From NCBI GenBank assembly GCA_019116285.1, contig DXBX01000053.1:1-38083 (forward strand): a stretch of DNA of 38,083 bases. The letters run 5' to 3'. Position 1 is the first letter of the stretch. Each line of letters begins with the position of its first letter. Made by a program: the position numbers and the translations under genes. The notes under the pieces are model-generated. The model searched no databases and was not told where the DNA came from. It saw nothing but the letters and a program-made list of their open reading frames with translations. Source of the stretch: Candidatus Bacteroides merdigallinarum (GTDB lineage Bacteria; Bacteroidota; Bacteroidia; Bacteroidales; Bacteroidaceae). Of this stretch, positions 18,590 to 28,373 are shown piece after piece.

Positions 18590-19571
18590 ACAGCAGGCGG
18601 AGTAGCTCGTCGACGGACGACGCTGCTTGTGGCTCACGCCCGGAAAGCTTCAGCAGATAACGCTGAGTATCTACCTCAATGCAACAATCGGAAAGCACTT
18701 CGTTGCCGGCCTCGATGCCGTTGCGGCGGAGTGCTTTCCGTATCATCGCGGCTCTCGGTCCCTCGCCCTTAAGCCTCACCCGGCGGGAGCAAGGGCACTC
18801 CACCCGAAACAGTCCGCTGTCCGGATCGAAGGCGATGCCCGAACGGAGGAAATAACGGGCCAAGGTACCGTCCAGGGCCAAGTCTTCGGGCGTGCCGACG
18901 GCCAGTCCCTGCATCCGGTCCAGCAGCCAAACCTTATCTGCCAACTGGAGAGCCAGGTCGAGGTCATGCGTAGAGAGGAAGATGGTCTTGCCGGTCTCCC
19001 GGCTGAGGTCATGCAACAGCAACATGATTTCCACCTTGCTGGGGAAATCAAGAAATGCCGTCGGTTCGTCCAGCAGGATAACGGGCGTCTCCTGGGCCAG
19101 AGCCTTGGCAATCATCACCTTCTGGCGCTCGCCGTCGCTCAGCGTATCGGACATCCGCTCCATCAGGTCTTCAATACCTACCAAGGCTGCCGCACGCGCT
19201 ACAGCCTCATGGTCTTCCGGCAGCAAAGTTCCCCAAAAACCAGTATAAGGGCTTCGGCCTAAGCCTATCAGGTCGGCCACGGAGAGGTCATGCACATCGG
19301 GACGTTCGGTCAGCACCACGCCCAGCAGACGCGCCAAGTCACGGTCAGCGTATGCGTCCAAATCCTTACCTTTTATATATATATGTCCGTCCAGCTTGGG
19401 TTGGAAAGCGGAAAGAGTGCGCAGCAGGGTGGACTTCCCCACCCCGTTGGCTCCCAACAGACAGGTCAACTCACCACTATGGATATCGGCATTCAAAGCA
19501 TCGGCCACCACCTTGGTGCCATGCTTCGTGCGGTAGCCGATGGAGAGGTTTTCGAGATGTATCATATTCAT
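18573..19571 (-). CDS. FecE/BtuD-type ABC transporter ATP-binding protein with C-terminal extension
   Basis: 332 residues, about 70-80 more than usual for the iron-siderophore/B12 ATPase family. Visible motifs: Walker A LLGANGVGKSTLL, the signature LSDGERQKVMIAKAL, Walker B VILLDEPTAFLD and the H-loop STHDLDLAL. After about residue 250 comes an extra domain (FRVECPCSRRVRLKGEG and on) with no obvious known motif. No permease or binding-protein gene is adjacent, so it is an orphan here. The start is at 19571 or two codons later (19565). A -7 element lies 31 bases upstream. Convergent overlap with the HAD fusion gene. Confidence 0.88.
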   Translation of the reverse strand: MNMIHLENLSIGYRTKHGTKVVADALNADIHSGELTCLLGANGVGKSTLLRTLSAFQPKLDGHIYIKGKDLDAYADRDLARLLGVVLTERPDVHDLSVADLIGLGRSPYTGFWGTLLPEDHEAVARAAALVGIEDLMERMSDTLSDGERQKVMIAKALAQETPVILLDEPTAFLDFPSKVEIMLLLHDLSRETGKTIFLSTHDLDLALQLADKVWLLDRMQGLAVGTPEDLALDGTLARYFLRSGIAFDPDSGLFRVECPCSRRVRLKGEGPRAAMIRKALRRNGIEAGNEVLSDCCIEVDTQRYLLKLSGREPQAASSVDELLRLLFTSSS

Positions 19572-19601
19572 TGTCTTACAATAGCTTCTGTTCTCATCCT
19601 A

Positions 19602-19609
19602 CAAAAGTA
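19602..19609 (-). promoter_or_regulatory. -7 promoter element (TACTTTTG) for the ABC ATPase gene
   Basis: Perfect TAnnTTTG, 31 bases before the first ATG. Confidence 0.6.
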
Positions 19610-19663
19610 ATCAAATCTAGCCATCCCCCCTTCTTCGCGAAGCATTTTCTTGCCAAAGAAGAA

Positions 19664-19714
19664 TACAAAACAGCGGGGACGTTGCAACCACCCAGGTTAC
19701 CTCGTCCCCGCTGT
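19664..19714 (-). terminator. Rho-independent terminator after valS
   Basis: A perfect 12-bp stem ACAGCGGGGACG/CGTCCCCGCTGT (19670-19681, 19703-19714) with a 21-nt loop, followed on the minus strand by TTTTGT. It lies 22 bases after the valS stop. Confidence 0.85.
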
Positions 19715-19736
19715 CCTTATCGGTATAGCTTGATGC

Positions 19737-22367
19737 TTATGCTTTTTTCAGCGCCGCAATGCTCTCCTTGAGCGACTTGATAATGCTCTCGGCGTCGGCC
19801 TGCTTCTTACGCTCCAGCTCGATGACGGCGGCAGGAGCGTGGGCCACGAACTTCTCGTTGGAGAGCTTCTTCAAGACGCCTTGCAGAAAGCCTTCCTTGT
19901 GCTTCAGCTCAGCCTCCATGCGGGCGATTTCAGCCTCCACATCGATGAGGTTGCCCAAGGGCACGGCATATTCCGTGGTGCCGACCATGAAAGCGGCGGC
20001 GCCATCGGCCTTGGCCTCCACCACGGAGATGGCGGAAAGGTTGCACATCTTCACCAACACGGCGTTGAAAGACTCGATGGGGTTCTGCCCCACTACCTGA
20101 AGCTCCAACGTCTCCTTCTGTGCGATATTCTTTTGCAGGCGGATGGCGCGGATGTTGCTGATAACCTCCTTCACGGCCTCGAACTGTTGAAGCAGAGCCT
20201 CATCGGCCGAAGCGGGAGCGGCCATCGGGCTGACCATCAGGCTTTCGCCGTCCTGACGCTCGGCAATGTGCTGCCACAACTCCTCGGTGATGAAGGGCAT
20301 GAAGGGATGCAGCAGGTGCAGCAGGTAGTCGAAGAAAGCAATGGTACGGTCGTACACCTCGCGGCTGATGGGTTGGCCATAGGCGGGCTTGATCATCTCC
20401 AGGTACCAGGCGGAGAACTCGTCCCAGAAGAGCTTGTAGACCGCCATCAACGCCTCGCTCAGACGATACTTCGAGAAGAGGTCGGCCACCTCGGCAGCCA
20501 CAGCCTGCTGCTTGGCCTCGAACCAGCGCATGGCCAGCGCGGAAGCTTCAGGCACGGCGACTGCATCGCTCACCTCCCAGCCCTTGATGAGGCGGAAGGC
20601 ATTCCATATCTTGTTGCAGAAGTTGCGTCCCTGTTCGCACAACGCCTCATCGAAGAGAATGTCGTTTCCGGCCGGAGCAGAGAGCATCATGCCCATACGC
20701 ACACCGTCGGCACCGAACTTGTCGATCAGCTCCAGCGGGTCGGGTGAGTTGCCCAACGACTTGGACATCTTGCGGCCCAACTTGTCGCGCACAATGCCGG
20801 TGAAGTAGACGTTGCGGAAAGGCATGTCGCCCATGTATTCATAGCCGGCCATAATCATGCGGGCCACCCAGAAGAAGATGATGTCCGGGCCGGTCACGAG
20901 GTCGCTCGTGGGATAGTAGTACTTGATTTCCTCGTTGCCGGGGTTGTTGATGCCGTCGAAGAGGGAGATGGGCCACAACCAAGAGGAGAACCATGTGTCG
21001 AGGCAATCCTCATCCTGGCGAAGGTCTGCCAAGGTGAGGTCTTTGCCAGACTTTGCCCGCGCCAATTCCAGGGCCTGTTCGGGCGTCTCGGCCACCACAT
21101 ATCCGCCTTCGGGCAGGTAGTAGGCCGGGATGCGGTGTCCCCACCACAACTGGCGGCTGATGCACCAGTCCTTGATGTTCTCCAGCCAGTTGCGATACGT
21201 ATTCTTGTATTTGGCGGGATAGAATTTCAGCTCGTCGTTCATCACCGGAGGCAGGGCCATGTCGGCAAAGTGCTGCATCTTGAGGAACCACTGCATGGAG
21301 AGCTTCGGTTCGATAGGCACGTTGGTGCGCTCGCTGAAGCCCACCTTATTCGTATAGGCCTCCACCTTCTCCAGAAGTCCGGCCTCATCGAGGTCTTTCT
21401 CAATCTGACGGCGCACATCGAAGCGATCCATGCCGACGTAGAGGCCGGCGGCTTCAGAGAGGGTGCCGTTGTCGTTGAAGATGTCGATGGAGGGCAGGTT
21501 GTGCTTCTCACCCAGCATATAGTCGTTGACATCGTGGGCAGGCGTTACCTTCAGACAGCCCGTACCGAACTCCATGTCCACGTATTCGTCCTCGATGACA
21601 GGAATGACGCGGTTCACCAAGGGCACGATGACCTTCTTACCCTTCAACCACTGCGTCTTGGGGTCGTTGGGATTGATACACATGGCCGTATCACCCATAA
21701 TGGTCTCGGGACGGGTGGTGGCCACGACGGCGTAGCGACCTTCGGCATCATCGGCCAGATAATACCGCAGGTAATAGAACTTACCGTGCTCTTCCTTATA
21801 GATAACTTCCTCGTCAGAGAGGGCGGTCAATGCCTTGGGATCCCAGTTGACCATACGCACGCCGCGATAGATAAGCCCTTTGTTATAAAGGTCTACAAAC
21901 ACCTTGATGACGCTCTTGCTGCGGGCCTCGTCCATGGTAAAGGCGGTGCGGTCCCAGTCGCAGGAGGCACCCAGGCGGCGAAGTTGCTTGAGGATGATGC
22001 CACCATGTTCGTGCGTCCAATCCCAGGCGTGCTTCAGAAACTCGTCACGCGTCAGGTCGGTCTTCTTGATGCCCTGCTGGGCGAGTTTATTCACCACCTT
22101 GGCCTCGGTAGCGATGGAGGCATGGTCGGTGCCGGGCACCCAGCAGGCGTTCTTGCCCTCCATGCGGGCACGGCGCACCAGGATATCTTGGATGGTATTG
22201 TTCAGCATGTGGCCCATGTGGAGCACGCCCGTCACGTTGGGGGGCGGGATGACGATGGTGTACGGCTCACGGCCATCGGGTTTGGAACTGAAAAGATGGT
22301 GATCTAGCCAATACTGATACCATTTTCCCTCCACATCGGCGGGGTTGTATTTGCTTGCTAATTCCAT
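19737..22367 (-). CDS. valS: Valyl-tRNA synthetase
   Basis: 876 residues, normal size. It charges tRNA-Val. Class I signatures: HIGH as HMGH in [16 protein letters not shown], and KMSKS in [14 protein letters not shown]. The editing (CP1) domain is present between them ([28 protein letters not shown]). [17 protein letters not shown] and the C-terminal coiled coil ([18 protein letters not shown] to the end) are also intact. Own promoter and strong terminator, so monocistronic. Confidence 0.98.
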   Translation of the reverse strand: MELASKYNPADVEGKWYQYWLDHHLFSSKPDGREPYTIVIPPPNVTGVLHMGHMLNNTIQDILVRRARMEGKNACWVPGTDHASIATEAKVVNKLAQQGIKKTDLTRDEFLKHAWDWTHEHGGIILKQLRRLGASCDWDRTAFTMDEARSKSVIKVFVDLYNKGLIYRGVRMVNWDPKALTALSDEEVIYKEEHGKFYYLRYYLADDAEGRYAVVATTRPETIMGDTAMCINPNDPKTQWLKGKKVIVPLVNRVIPVIEDEYVDMEFGTGCLKVTPAHDVNDYMLGEKHNLPSIDIFNDNGTLSEAAGLYVGMDRFDVRRQIEKDLDEAGLLEKVEAYTNKVGFSERTNVPIEPKLSMQWFLKMQHFADMALPPVMNDELKFYPAKYKNTYRNWLENIKDWCISRQLWWGHRIPAYYLPEGGYVVAETPEQALELARAKSGKDLTLADLRQDEDCLDTWFSSWLWPISLFDGINNPGNEEIKYYYPTSDLVTGPDIIFFWVARMIMAGYEYMGDMPFRNVYFTGIVRDKLGRKMSKSLGNSPDPLELIDKFGADGVRMGMMLSAPAGNDILFDEALCEQGRNFCNKIWNAFRLIKGWEVSDAVAVPEASALAMRWFEAKQQAVAAEVADLFSKYRLSEALMAVYKLFWDEFSAWYLEMIKPAYGQPISREVYDRTIAFFDYLLHLLHPFMPFITEELWQHIAERQDGESLMVSPMAAPASADEALLQQFEAVKEVISNIRAIRLQKNIAQKETLELQVVGQNPIESFNAVLVKMCNLSAISVVEAKADGAAAFMVGTTEYAVPLGNLIDVEAEIARMEAELKHKEGFLQGVLKKLSNEKFVAHAPAAVIELERKKQADAESIIKSLKESIAALKKA

Positions 22368-22396
22368 TGCTTTGTTGATTAAGTTGATAATGGGCG

Positions 22397-22404
22397 CAAA
22401 ATTA
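22397..22404 (-). promoter_or_regulatory. -7 promoter element (TAATTTTG) for valS
   Basis: Perfect TAnnTTTG, 29 bases before the valS ATG, divergent from the GNAT promoter. Confidence 0.6.
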
Positions 22405-22458
22405 CGAAATTATCTCGAAAATCTGCACGCGTTTGTTCTTCATCCCGCATTTTTGCCG

Positions 22459-22466
22459 TACATTTG
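22459..22466 (+). promoter_or_regulatory. -7 promoter element (TACATTTG) for the GNAT gene
   Basis: Perfect TAnnTTTG, 17 bases before the ATGATG pair at 22484. A TTTG at 22432-22435 may be the -33 part (23-bp spacer). Confidence 0.65.
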
Positions 22467-22483
22467 GGCAGCAAAACAATCCT

Positions 22484-22978
22484 ATGATGGCAACTACAAT
22501 CCGACCCGCCCGCCTGGATGACGCATCCACACTGGCGGACATCTACAATACCTACGTGGCGCACAGCACCGCCACCTTCGAGACCGCCCTCGTCGATGCC
22601 GACGAAATGCGCCGGCGCATCGCCGCCCTCTCACCCCGATATCCCTACCTCGTCTGCGAGGAGGGGGGAATGCTTGCGGGCTATTGCTATGCCCATCCCT
22701 GGAAAGAACGGGCAGCCTATGCACAGACTTGGGAAACAACCGTCTACCTGCATCCCGCACATACGAACCGAGGATTGGGACAACAACTGATGGAAGCCCT
22801 GATGGAAGAATGCCGCCGACAAGGCGTACACATCCTGATTGCATGTATCACGGCCGAAAATACGGCCAGCCGGGCCTTTCATGAACGGTTGGGCTTCCGG
22901 CAAGTATCGCTCTTCCGGGAAGTAGGCCGCAAATTCGGACGATGGCTGGACGTGACTGATTATGAATATGTACTATAA
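22484..22978 (+). CDS. GNAT N-acetyltransferase, phosphinothricin-acetyltransferase-like
   Basis: 164 residues from the first ATG of an ATGATG pair (22484 or 22487). An upstream in-frame ATG at 22433 precedes the promoter element and is rejected. GNAT features: N-terminal TIRPARLDDASTLADIYNTYV, the loop TFETALVDADEMRRRI typical of PAT/YwnH proteins, the acetyl-CoA pyrophosphate loop NRGLGQQLMEAL, and the C-terminal ENTASRAFHERLGF. Members acetylate small amino-acid-like compounds such as methionine sulfoximine; the substrate here is unknown. The DUF3810 gene follows after 10 bases, so they are likely co-transcribed. Confidence 0.9.
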   Translation: MMATTIRPARLDDASTLADIYNTYVAHSTATFETALVDADEMRRRIAALSPRYPYLVCEEGGMLAGYCYAHPWKERAAYAQTWETTVYLHPAHTNRGLGQQLMEALMEECRRQGVHILIACITAENTASRAFHERLGFRQVSLFREVGRKFGRWLDVTDYEYVL

Positions 22979-22988
22979 TATATAAGGT

Positions 22989-24056
22989 ATGTCTCAGGCT
23001 ATAAATAAATTCAGCAAGAAACGCCTCGTGCGTCTCTCCCTGTTGGTCCTCCTACTGGTGGCCGTCATCCTGATGCAGATTGTCCCGGGTTGGGGCGATG
23101 TCTATGCACAACGCCTCTACCCGATTGTCGGCGAACTGTTGTCCGACCTCTCCGGCCCGGTGCCCTTTGCCGTGGGCGACCTGTTCATTGCCCTCAGCCT
23201 CGTGGGCGTGGTGGCATGGCCGTTCTACGTGCGGTTTTATAAGAAAAGGAAATGGCGCAGGGGATTGGCAGGCTCTGCCGAATACCTGATGTGGGTCTAC
23301 GTGTGGTTCTACCTGGCCTGGGGACTGAACTACGCCCAATCCGACTTCTACCAACGGACGGGCATCGCCCCGGCGGAATATACCGAGGCCGACTTCCGGG
23401 ACTTCGCCCGCCGCTACGTGGAGCAACTGAACAAAGCCTACACGCCCCACACCGCCGTCAATCCCGACGTGCTGCGCCGCGAGGTGGTGGTCACCTACCG
23501 GCACCTGGCTCCCGACCTGGGCATCCATCCGCCCTTCGACGACCGCCCGCAGGCCAAGACGATGCTCTTCTCGCCCCTCGCCTCGATGGTGGGCGTCAAG
23601 GGCAGCATGGGGCCATTCTTCTGCGAGTTCACCATCAACGGCGACGTGCCCCCGGCCGAATATCCTGCCACCTACGCCCACGAACTGGCCCACCTACTGG
23701 GCATCGCCAACGAGGGGGAGGCCAACTTCTATGCCTACCAGGTCTGCACGCACACCAGCATCCAGGCCATTCGCTTCAGCGGCCTGATGTCCATCCTGCC
23801 CCACGTGCTGAACAATGCCTACCGCCTGCTGTCCGCCGAAGCCTACGATGCCCTCTGCAGAGATATCCGCCCCGAGGTGCTCCGCCTGGCCCGCGAGAGC
23901 CAGGACTATTGGCAAGGGAAGTACAACCGCCTCATCGGCGATGCACAGAGCAAGCTCTACGAACTCTACCTGCGCGGCAACCGCGTAGAGGGCGGTCAGA
24001 AGAGCTATTCGCAGGTCATCGGGCTGCTCATCGCATACGAGAAGAGCACGAAATAG
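22989..24056 (+). CDS. DUF3810 integral membrane protein with zincin-like HELAH motif
   Basis: 355 residues. Three hydrophobic segments are in the N-terminal third (about 13-35, 62-82, 98-118), followed by a soluble region of about 230 residues. That region contains TYAHELAHLLGIANEGEANF, an HExxH zinc-protease signature with a downstream Glu, so a membrane-anchored metallopeptidase is plausible but untested. It also has KGSMGPFFCEFTINGDVPP, conserved in the family by my recollection. It follows the GNAT gene by 10 bases and ends seven bases before the convergent TPR regulator. Confidence 0.85.
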   Translation: MSQAINKFSKKRLVRLSLLVLLLVAVILMQIVPGWGDVYAQRLYPIVGELLSDLSGPVPFAVGDLFIALSLVGVVAWPFYVRFYKKRKWRRGLAGSAEYLMWVYVWFYLAWGLNYAQSDFYQRTGIAPAEYTEADFRDFARRYVEQLNKAYTPHTAVNPDVLRREVVVTYRHLAPDLGIHPPFDDRPQAKTMLFSPLASMVGVKGSMGPFFCEFTINGDVPPAEYPATYAHELAHLLGIANEGEANFYAYQVCTHTSIQAIRFSGLMSILPHVLNNAYRLLSAEAYDALCRDIRPEVLRLARESQDYWQGKYNRLIGDAQSKLYELYLRGNRVEGGQKSYSQVIGLLIAYEKSTK

Positions 24057-24063
24057 AGTAAGC

Positions 24064-25758
24064 TCAGAACCTCCCCAACCACTCGTCCAGCGATTCACCC
24101 TCCGCAAAGGCGCAGCCGGGGGACTGGAGCAAGCGTTTCTTGATGCGGGACTTCTGCTGGGAGACGGAGGAAGGAGCCACGGCCATCAGTATGCCTATCT
24201 GCGACACCGTGAAGCCCAGCTTGATGAGGATGCAATAGCGGAGATAGACCTCCGACAACTGGGGGCAATACTCGTGCAGGCGGACGGTGAAGCCGTTGTA
24301 CACGCGGTCGGTCACCGTCTTCAGTTTCTCCCAGTCCTCTTCACCCAGGAACTTAGGCTCCTTGCGCAGACGTTGCATCAGCTCCGTGTCGTTGGTCAAG
24401 GCGTGGCTCAGTTCCTGTTCGCGCGTCTCCATCTCCGAGAGGCGGCCGGAGACTTCTTCGGCGTGTGCCTTCTCTTCCTCCAAATGGGTTTGCAGGGTGT
24501 CGATGGCTTGGTCTTTCTCGTGCAGCTGTTGCTCCCGACGGTGCAGACGGTCACGATAGGCCTTGCGGCTGAAGACGATGACAAGCAGCAGGGCCACAGC
24601 CACGGCGACGCCTATCAGGATGCTGTTGTCCCGCTCCTGGCTGACACGGGCATGGGCTTCGGAGAGTTGCTCGTTATCGTATTTCTCCTTGACTTCCGCC
24701 ACTTGGACAGACGTCTGCTGCCGGGCGGCCGCAGGTTGGTAATAGAAGAGGGAGTCGGCTGCCCAGGCGGCAAGGTCGGGACGCTTCTTTGCCTGGTAGT
24801 ATTGGAAGAGCATCTCGTAGACGTGGTAGCGGATGTTGTTTTGACGGGCAGGCAGGGCAAGGGCCTGGTCGATGTAGACTTGCGCCGAATCGGGACGGTC
24901 CAGTTGGAGGAAGACGGTAATCAGGGAAAACAGCGTGGCGCCTTTCTGGTCGGGAAACGTGCTGAATGCGAAATCTTTTGTCTCTTGCAGCAGGGGCAGG
25001 GCCTCGTGGGGATGCTGACGGGTTGAATATAGCCCGGCGAGTTCGTATTTGGCAGCCATCTCATTTAACTCATCCCCTGCCTCGTGCGCCAACTCAGCCG
25101 CCTTGCGGTAGTGGGCAACGCCCTCCTGCCAACGGTCGTACAGGGAATCGCCGGGCTGGGCACTCATATACAGGCGACCCAAGTTGGCATGGCAGGAGGA
25201 CAACCGGGAAGCGTCGCCCAATTGCTCGGCCAGACGCATGGCATTCCCGTAGGCTTCCGCCGCCTCCGAACGCAGATCGGTGCGAATGAAGTATAATTCG
25301 CCCAACCTCATCCAGCACAAGAGCACTTGCACCGAGTCGTCCGCTTGTTGGGAGAGGCGAAGTGCCTTTTGGTAGGCCAGCAAGGCATCGGCGGCATTGT
25401 CTCTCCGCTCCAAGCCCATGCCGTGCAGCAGGAGGGCGCGAACCCGTTCGCGGGGCGTGCCGTGCTTTTCCAAGTATTCGACAAGAGGAGCCGTTACGGA
25501 GTCGGGCGCCGCCTGCTGGGTTTCGATAGCGGTCAGCCACGCACGAACCAGACGTTGCACCACCCGTTCGTGCTCATCGGCATCGGGAGCTGCCTGTTCG
25601 AGGGAGTCCAATCGGGCGAAGTCTGTCCGTCCGTCCGTGGAAGTTGATGAAAGTATGTCGAGCAAGGCTTCGCGACGGGCTTGGCTGCCGCCTCCGCACG
25701 AAGCGGCCAGCAGGCAGACAGCCAGCCCGAATAGGAGAATGTGGAGTATCTTTCGCAT
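24064..25758 (-). CDS. TPR membrane regulator with C-terminal helix-turn-helix
   Basis: 564 residues. The N-terminus is a signal/lipoprotein peptide (MRKILHILLFGLAVCLLAASCGG, Cys21). TPR-like helical repeats cover about residues 50-350 (for example DALLAYQKALRLSQQADDS and AEAYGNAMRLAEQLGDASR). A membrane helix (NSILIGVAVAVALLLVIVFS, about 375-395), a coiled coil (about 405-455) and a C-terminal HTH resembling LuxR/sigma region 4 (VSQIGILMAVAPSSVSQQKSRIKKRL) follow. The topology implies periplasmic TPRs sensing or binding something and a cytoplasmic DNA-binding end. Such proteins are frequent in Bacteroides; targets here are unknown. The outer-membrane barrel gene ends 85 bases upstream of its start, on the same strand. 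Confidence 0.82.
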   Translation of the reverse strand: MRKILHILLFGLAVCLLAASCGGGSQARREALLDILSSTSTDGRTDFARLDSLEQAAPDADEHERVVQRLVRAWLTAIETQQAAPDSVTAPLVEYLEKHGTPRERVRALLLHGMGLERRDNAADALLAYQKALRLSQQADDSVQVLLCWMRLGELYFIRTDLRSEAAEAYGNAMRLAEQLGDASRLSSCHANLGRLYMSAQPGDSLYDRWQEGVAHYRKAAELAHEAGDELNEMAAKYELAGLYSTRQHPHEALPLLQETKDFAFSTFPDQKGATLFSLITVFLQLDRPDSAQVYIDQALALPARQNNIRYHVYEMLFQYYQAKKRPDLAAWAADSLFYYQPAAARQQTSVQVAEVKEKYDNEQLSEAHARVSQERDNSILIGVAVAVALLLVIVFSRKAYRDRLHRREQQLHEKDQAIDTLQTHLEEEKAHAEEVSGRLSEMETREQELSHALTNDTELMQRLRKEPKFLGEEDWEKLKTVTDRVYNGFTVRLHEYCPQLSEVYLRYCILIKLGFTVSQIGILMAVAPSSVSQQKSRIKKRLLQSPGCAFAEGESLDEWLGRF

Positions 25759-25791
25759 CCGAATCGTTGTTTAGGGTTATCAATTCGGGCG

Positions 25792-25799
25792 CAAAAGTA
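25792..25799 (-). promoter_or_regulatory. -7 promoter element (TACTTTTG) for the TPR regulator gene
   Basis: Perfect TAnnTTTG, 34 bases before the ATG and after the stop of the barrel gene, so the regulator can be transcribed on its own. Confidence 0.6.
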
Positions 25800-25842
25800 G
25801 AGATTTCCCCTTGCTCTTCCAAACCTATGTCTTAATTTCCAC

Positions 25843-28170
25843 TTACATACGGCTGCGCTGCTCCTGCCCGGCGCCCGTGCCCTTATACTTGCTTTTCGAG
25901 GGGTTGAACTTGTAGCGCAGGGTCAGCGAAAAGGCACGGCGCGACTCCTGGTCGAGAGTCAGCGTGCGATTACCGCTATATAAAGTGACCCATGCGTCGC
26001 GCGAGTTGAACAAGTCCGTGCCTTGCAGCTGCAGGCTGAGACGTTCGCCCAAGAAGGCTTTGCGCAGGCTGACGTTGACCGCCCAACCTACTTCGCCGAC
26101 ATAGACATTCTCATTGTCACCTGGCGTGTCGAGCGATGCGTCCACGTCCAACAGCAGTCCCCAAGGCAGACGGAAGTTGTTGCGCCAATTGAAACTGCCC
26201 ATCGGATTGTTGAAGTTCTTGCGCGTGCCGTCGGGCATATCCACCCTATACCATTGTTGAAGCAGCATCAGCGTGAGTTGGGGCGACCAAATGCCGATGG
26301 TGGGCGAGAAGCTGAGCGTGGCGTAAAGTTTGTCAGAATCATACTTGTTGAAGTAGCTTAGCAGCGAAACTGTGGGATCGTCTGCCGAATAAGAAGTGCC
26401 TAATTGTACAATGGCATCCTTGGCGTGCGTATAACGGGCGTTGAAGTATATCCACTTCCACGAGGCATCCAGCGACAGGCGTTGGATGATGGAAGGCCGA
26501 AGCAGCGGGTTTCCGCCCTCGTAGGTGTAGCGGTTGGCGTAGGTGATGTTGCTGCGCAGCATATAATACGCAGGACGGTAGATGCTGCCCGAATAGCTCA
26601 GCGAGAGTTGCGCCTTGCCCACGGGCAGGGAGAGGCCCAGCGTGGGAAACACATTATCATACTTACGGCTCTGCTCGTCCACCCGGGTGCCGCCCTCGTA
26701 ATAGCCGGACGTGATGTGCTCGTAGCGTACACCGGCCTGGGCTTGCAGGTTGCCAAAGGCGCGGCTGTACTCCAGGAAAGCCGAGGCGGCGTTCTCCTCG
26801 ATGTTGCTCAGGTTGTCCGCCAGGATGCCTTGGTCGTTCAGGAAGGTGTTCTCGCGATTGGTGTAGGTATATTCCCCGCCAAAGGAGAGGCTACCTTCCC
26901 ACAGGGGGCAGCTGACGATGAGCTTGGCGGCATAGAGTGTGTTCTCGTCCTTGTTGTAAGTGGTGACGCGCTGCTCCTGCAAGGTGCCGCCCGCCGGGGT
27001 GTATTGCTCGGTCATATCCTGCATCATCTTGATGTACGACCACAAGCCGTCGGCGTTGAAGTCGATGTTCCAGTCGCCCGCCTGTCCGTTGTAGTAGACG
27101 TTGAGGGAATGGCTGGTAGCGGGATTGGGTTGCACGCCCCGGCTGATATTTTCCTCATAAAGCACATTGTCCTGGTACACCAACGAGTGCATAGGGTCGA
27201 TGTTTAATTGTTCCTCCGGCGTGCGGTCGAAGTCGTAGCGGGCACCGATGGAGTGACGGTCGTTGAACTGATAGTTCAGCGAGAGCATCGTAGAAAGGTT
27301 TTTAGCGCGTGCATTCGTACGGAGGTCGCTCACCTGCAGCCACGTCTTGTCGAGGAAAGTCTCGGTGGTCAGTGTCTTGTTGTTCTCGCCATCCATATCC
27401 GAGCCAAAGAGCATCCCGCTGAGGTCGAACCCGCCCTTGCGGTAGTTGAAGTTGAACTGGTCTGCCACATTCCATCCGTATTGGTACTGGGTAACAAAGC
27501 GTTCATTCACGCCGAAGCCCTCGCCCTGTGGCCGCTTGGTGTAGATGCGCACCACGGCCTTCACCTCGGCATTATAGCGGGCGCCGGGATTGCGCACCAC
27601 CTCCACGCGCTTGATGTTTTCGCTCTCCAGCTGGTCCAGCTCCGAGGCGTCGCGCATCTTGCGGCCGTTGATGTAGATTTCCGCCGCGCCCGAGCCGAAG
27701 ACATTGACCGCACCATCGTCCGCCGACACGCCGGGCAGCTTGTTCAGCAGGTCGTTGCCCGTGCCCGCCTTTTCCAGGATGCTGCCTTGCACGGTGGTGA
27801 CCTGCGCATCGCCCTTCAGCCGCACCTTGGGCAGGTCGGCCTTCACCACCACCTCGCCCAGCATCCGCGCGTCGGGCTGCAGTTGCAGCGTACCGAGGTC
27901 TTGCCCCGTACATTCTTTATACAGGGTGGCATAGCCGATGGAGGAGATGCGGATGACCCGCCGGTCGCACGAGGCGTTCAGCCGGAAGGTTCCGTCGTCC
28001 GCGCTGACGCAGCCCGCCACGAAGGCGGAGTCCGGCAGGGAGAGCAGCACGATGTTGGCGTACGGCAAGGGTTGGTTGTTCTCGTCCAGGAGTTTTCCTG
28101 TCAGGTGCTGCGCCTGAGTGGCGAGCGTGGCCAGCAGGCAGGCGCAAAGGAATGCAATCCGTCTATTCAT
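25843..28170 (-). CDS. TonB-dependent-type outer membrane beta-barrel protein
   Basis: 775 residues from the ATG at 28170. That start is chosen for its signal peptide (MNRRIAFLCACLLATLATQAQ) and because upstream reading starts only with TTG inside the promoter region. An N-terminal carboxypeptidase-regulatory-like fold (HLTGKLLDENNQPLPYANIV) is followed by a plug domain (LLNKLPGVSADDGAVNVFG, YINGRKM, VVRNPGARYNAE) and a large barrel of the OMP_b-brl_3 kind, ending in the aromatic-rich strand RRAFSLTLRYKF plus a short basic tail. No clear N-terminal TonB box can be assigned. No SusD partner is adjacent. Probably imports a metal complex or small compound; substrate unknown. Confidence 0.9.
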   Translation of the reverse strand: MNRRIAFLCACLLATLATQAQHLTGKLLDENNQPLPYANIVLLSLPDSAFVAGCVSADDGTFRLNASCDRRVIRISSIGYATLYKECTGQDLGTLQLQPDARMLGEVVVKADLPKVRLKGDAQVTTVQGSILEKAGTGNDLLNKLPGVSADDGAVNVFGSGAAEIYINGRKMRDASELDQLESENIKRVEVVRNPGARYNAEVKAVVRIYTKRPQGEGFGVNERFVTQYQYGWNVADQFNFNYRKGGFDLSGMLFGSDMDGENNKTLTTETFLDKTWLQVSDLRTNARAKNLSTMLSLNYQFNDRHSIGARYDFDRTPEEQLNIDPMHSLVYQDNVLYEENISRGVQPNPATSHSLNVYYNGQAGDWNIDFNADGLWSYIKMMQDMTEQYTPAGGTLQEQRVTTYNKDENTLYAAKLIVSCPLWEGSLSFGGEYTYTNRENTFLNDQGILADNLSNIEENAASAFLEYSRAFGNLQAQAGVRYEHITSGYYEGGTRVDEQSRKYDNVFPTLGLSLPVGKAQLSLSYSGSIYRPAYYMLRSNITYANRYTYEGGNPLLRPSIIQRLSLDASWKWIYFNARYTHAKDAIVQLGTSYSADDPTVSLLSYFNKYDSDKLYATLSFSPTIGIWSPQLTLMLLQQWYRVDMPDGTRKNFNNPMGSFNWRNNFRLPWGLLLDVDASLDTPGDNENVYVGEVGWAVNVSLRKAFLGERLSLQLQGTDLFNSRDAWVTLYSGNRTLTLDQESRRAFSLTLRYKFNPSKSKYKGTGAGQEQRSRM

Positions 28171-28246
28171 ATCTGTATAGTCATTTAAGTTATCATTTCC
28201 ATGCTTGGTTAGACGAACCAAGTCGCCCAATCGTTGCAAGATGGGG

Positions 28247-28272
28247 CAAAATTAGTGCTTTCCGCAAATGTA
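28247..28272 (-). promoter_or_regulatory. Two overlapping-range -7 elements for the outer-membrane barrel gene
   Basis: TAATTTTG at 28247-28254 and TACATTTG at 28265-28272 both match TAnnTTTG, 18 bp apart, 77-95 bases before the start. Either or both may be used. The rest of 28171-28373 shows nothing else. Confidence 0.5.
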
Positions 28273-28373
28273 ACCTTGCTATACAGCTATACAAGGAAAC
28301 GATTATAAACAACTATAAATCAAAATGATACATATGAACAAAAGGACGAATTGCTATACAAACGGGAATTTAC

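Noticed and set aside
18600..18640. GTCGTC-rich stretch resembling the nadK array
   Set aside because: It is coding sequence for the C-terminus of the ABC ATPase and shows no 22-bp period.
21135..22307. 390-residue plus-strand frame opposite valS, and similar long antisense frames opposite recG, gldE, the barrel gene and the DoxX-like gene
   Set aside because: All mirror strongly supported genes and lack recognisable protein features.
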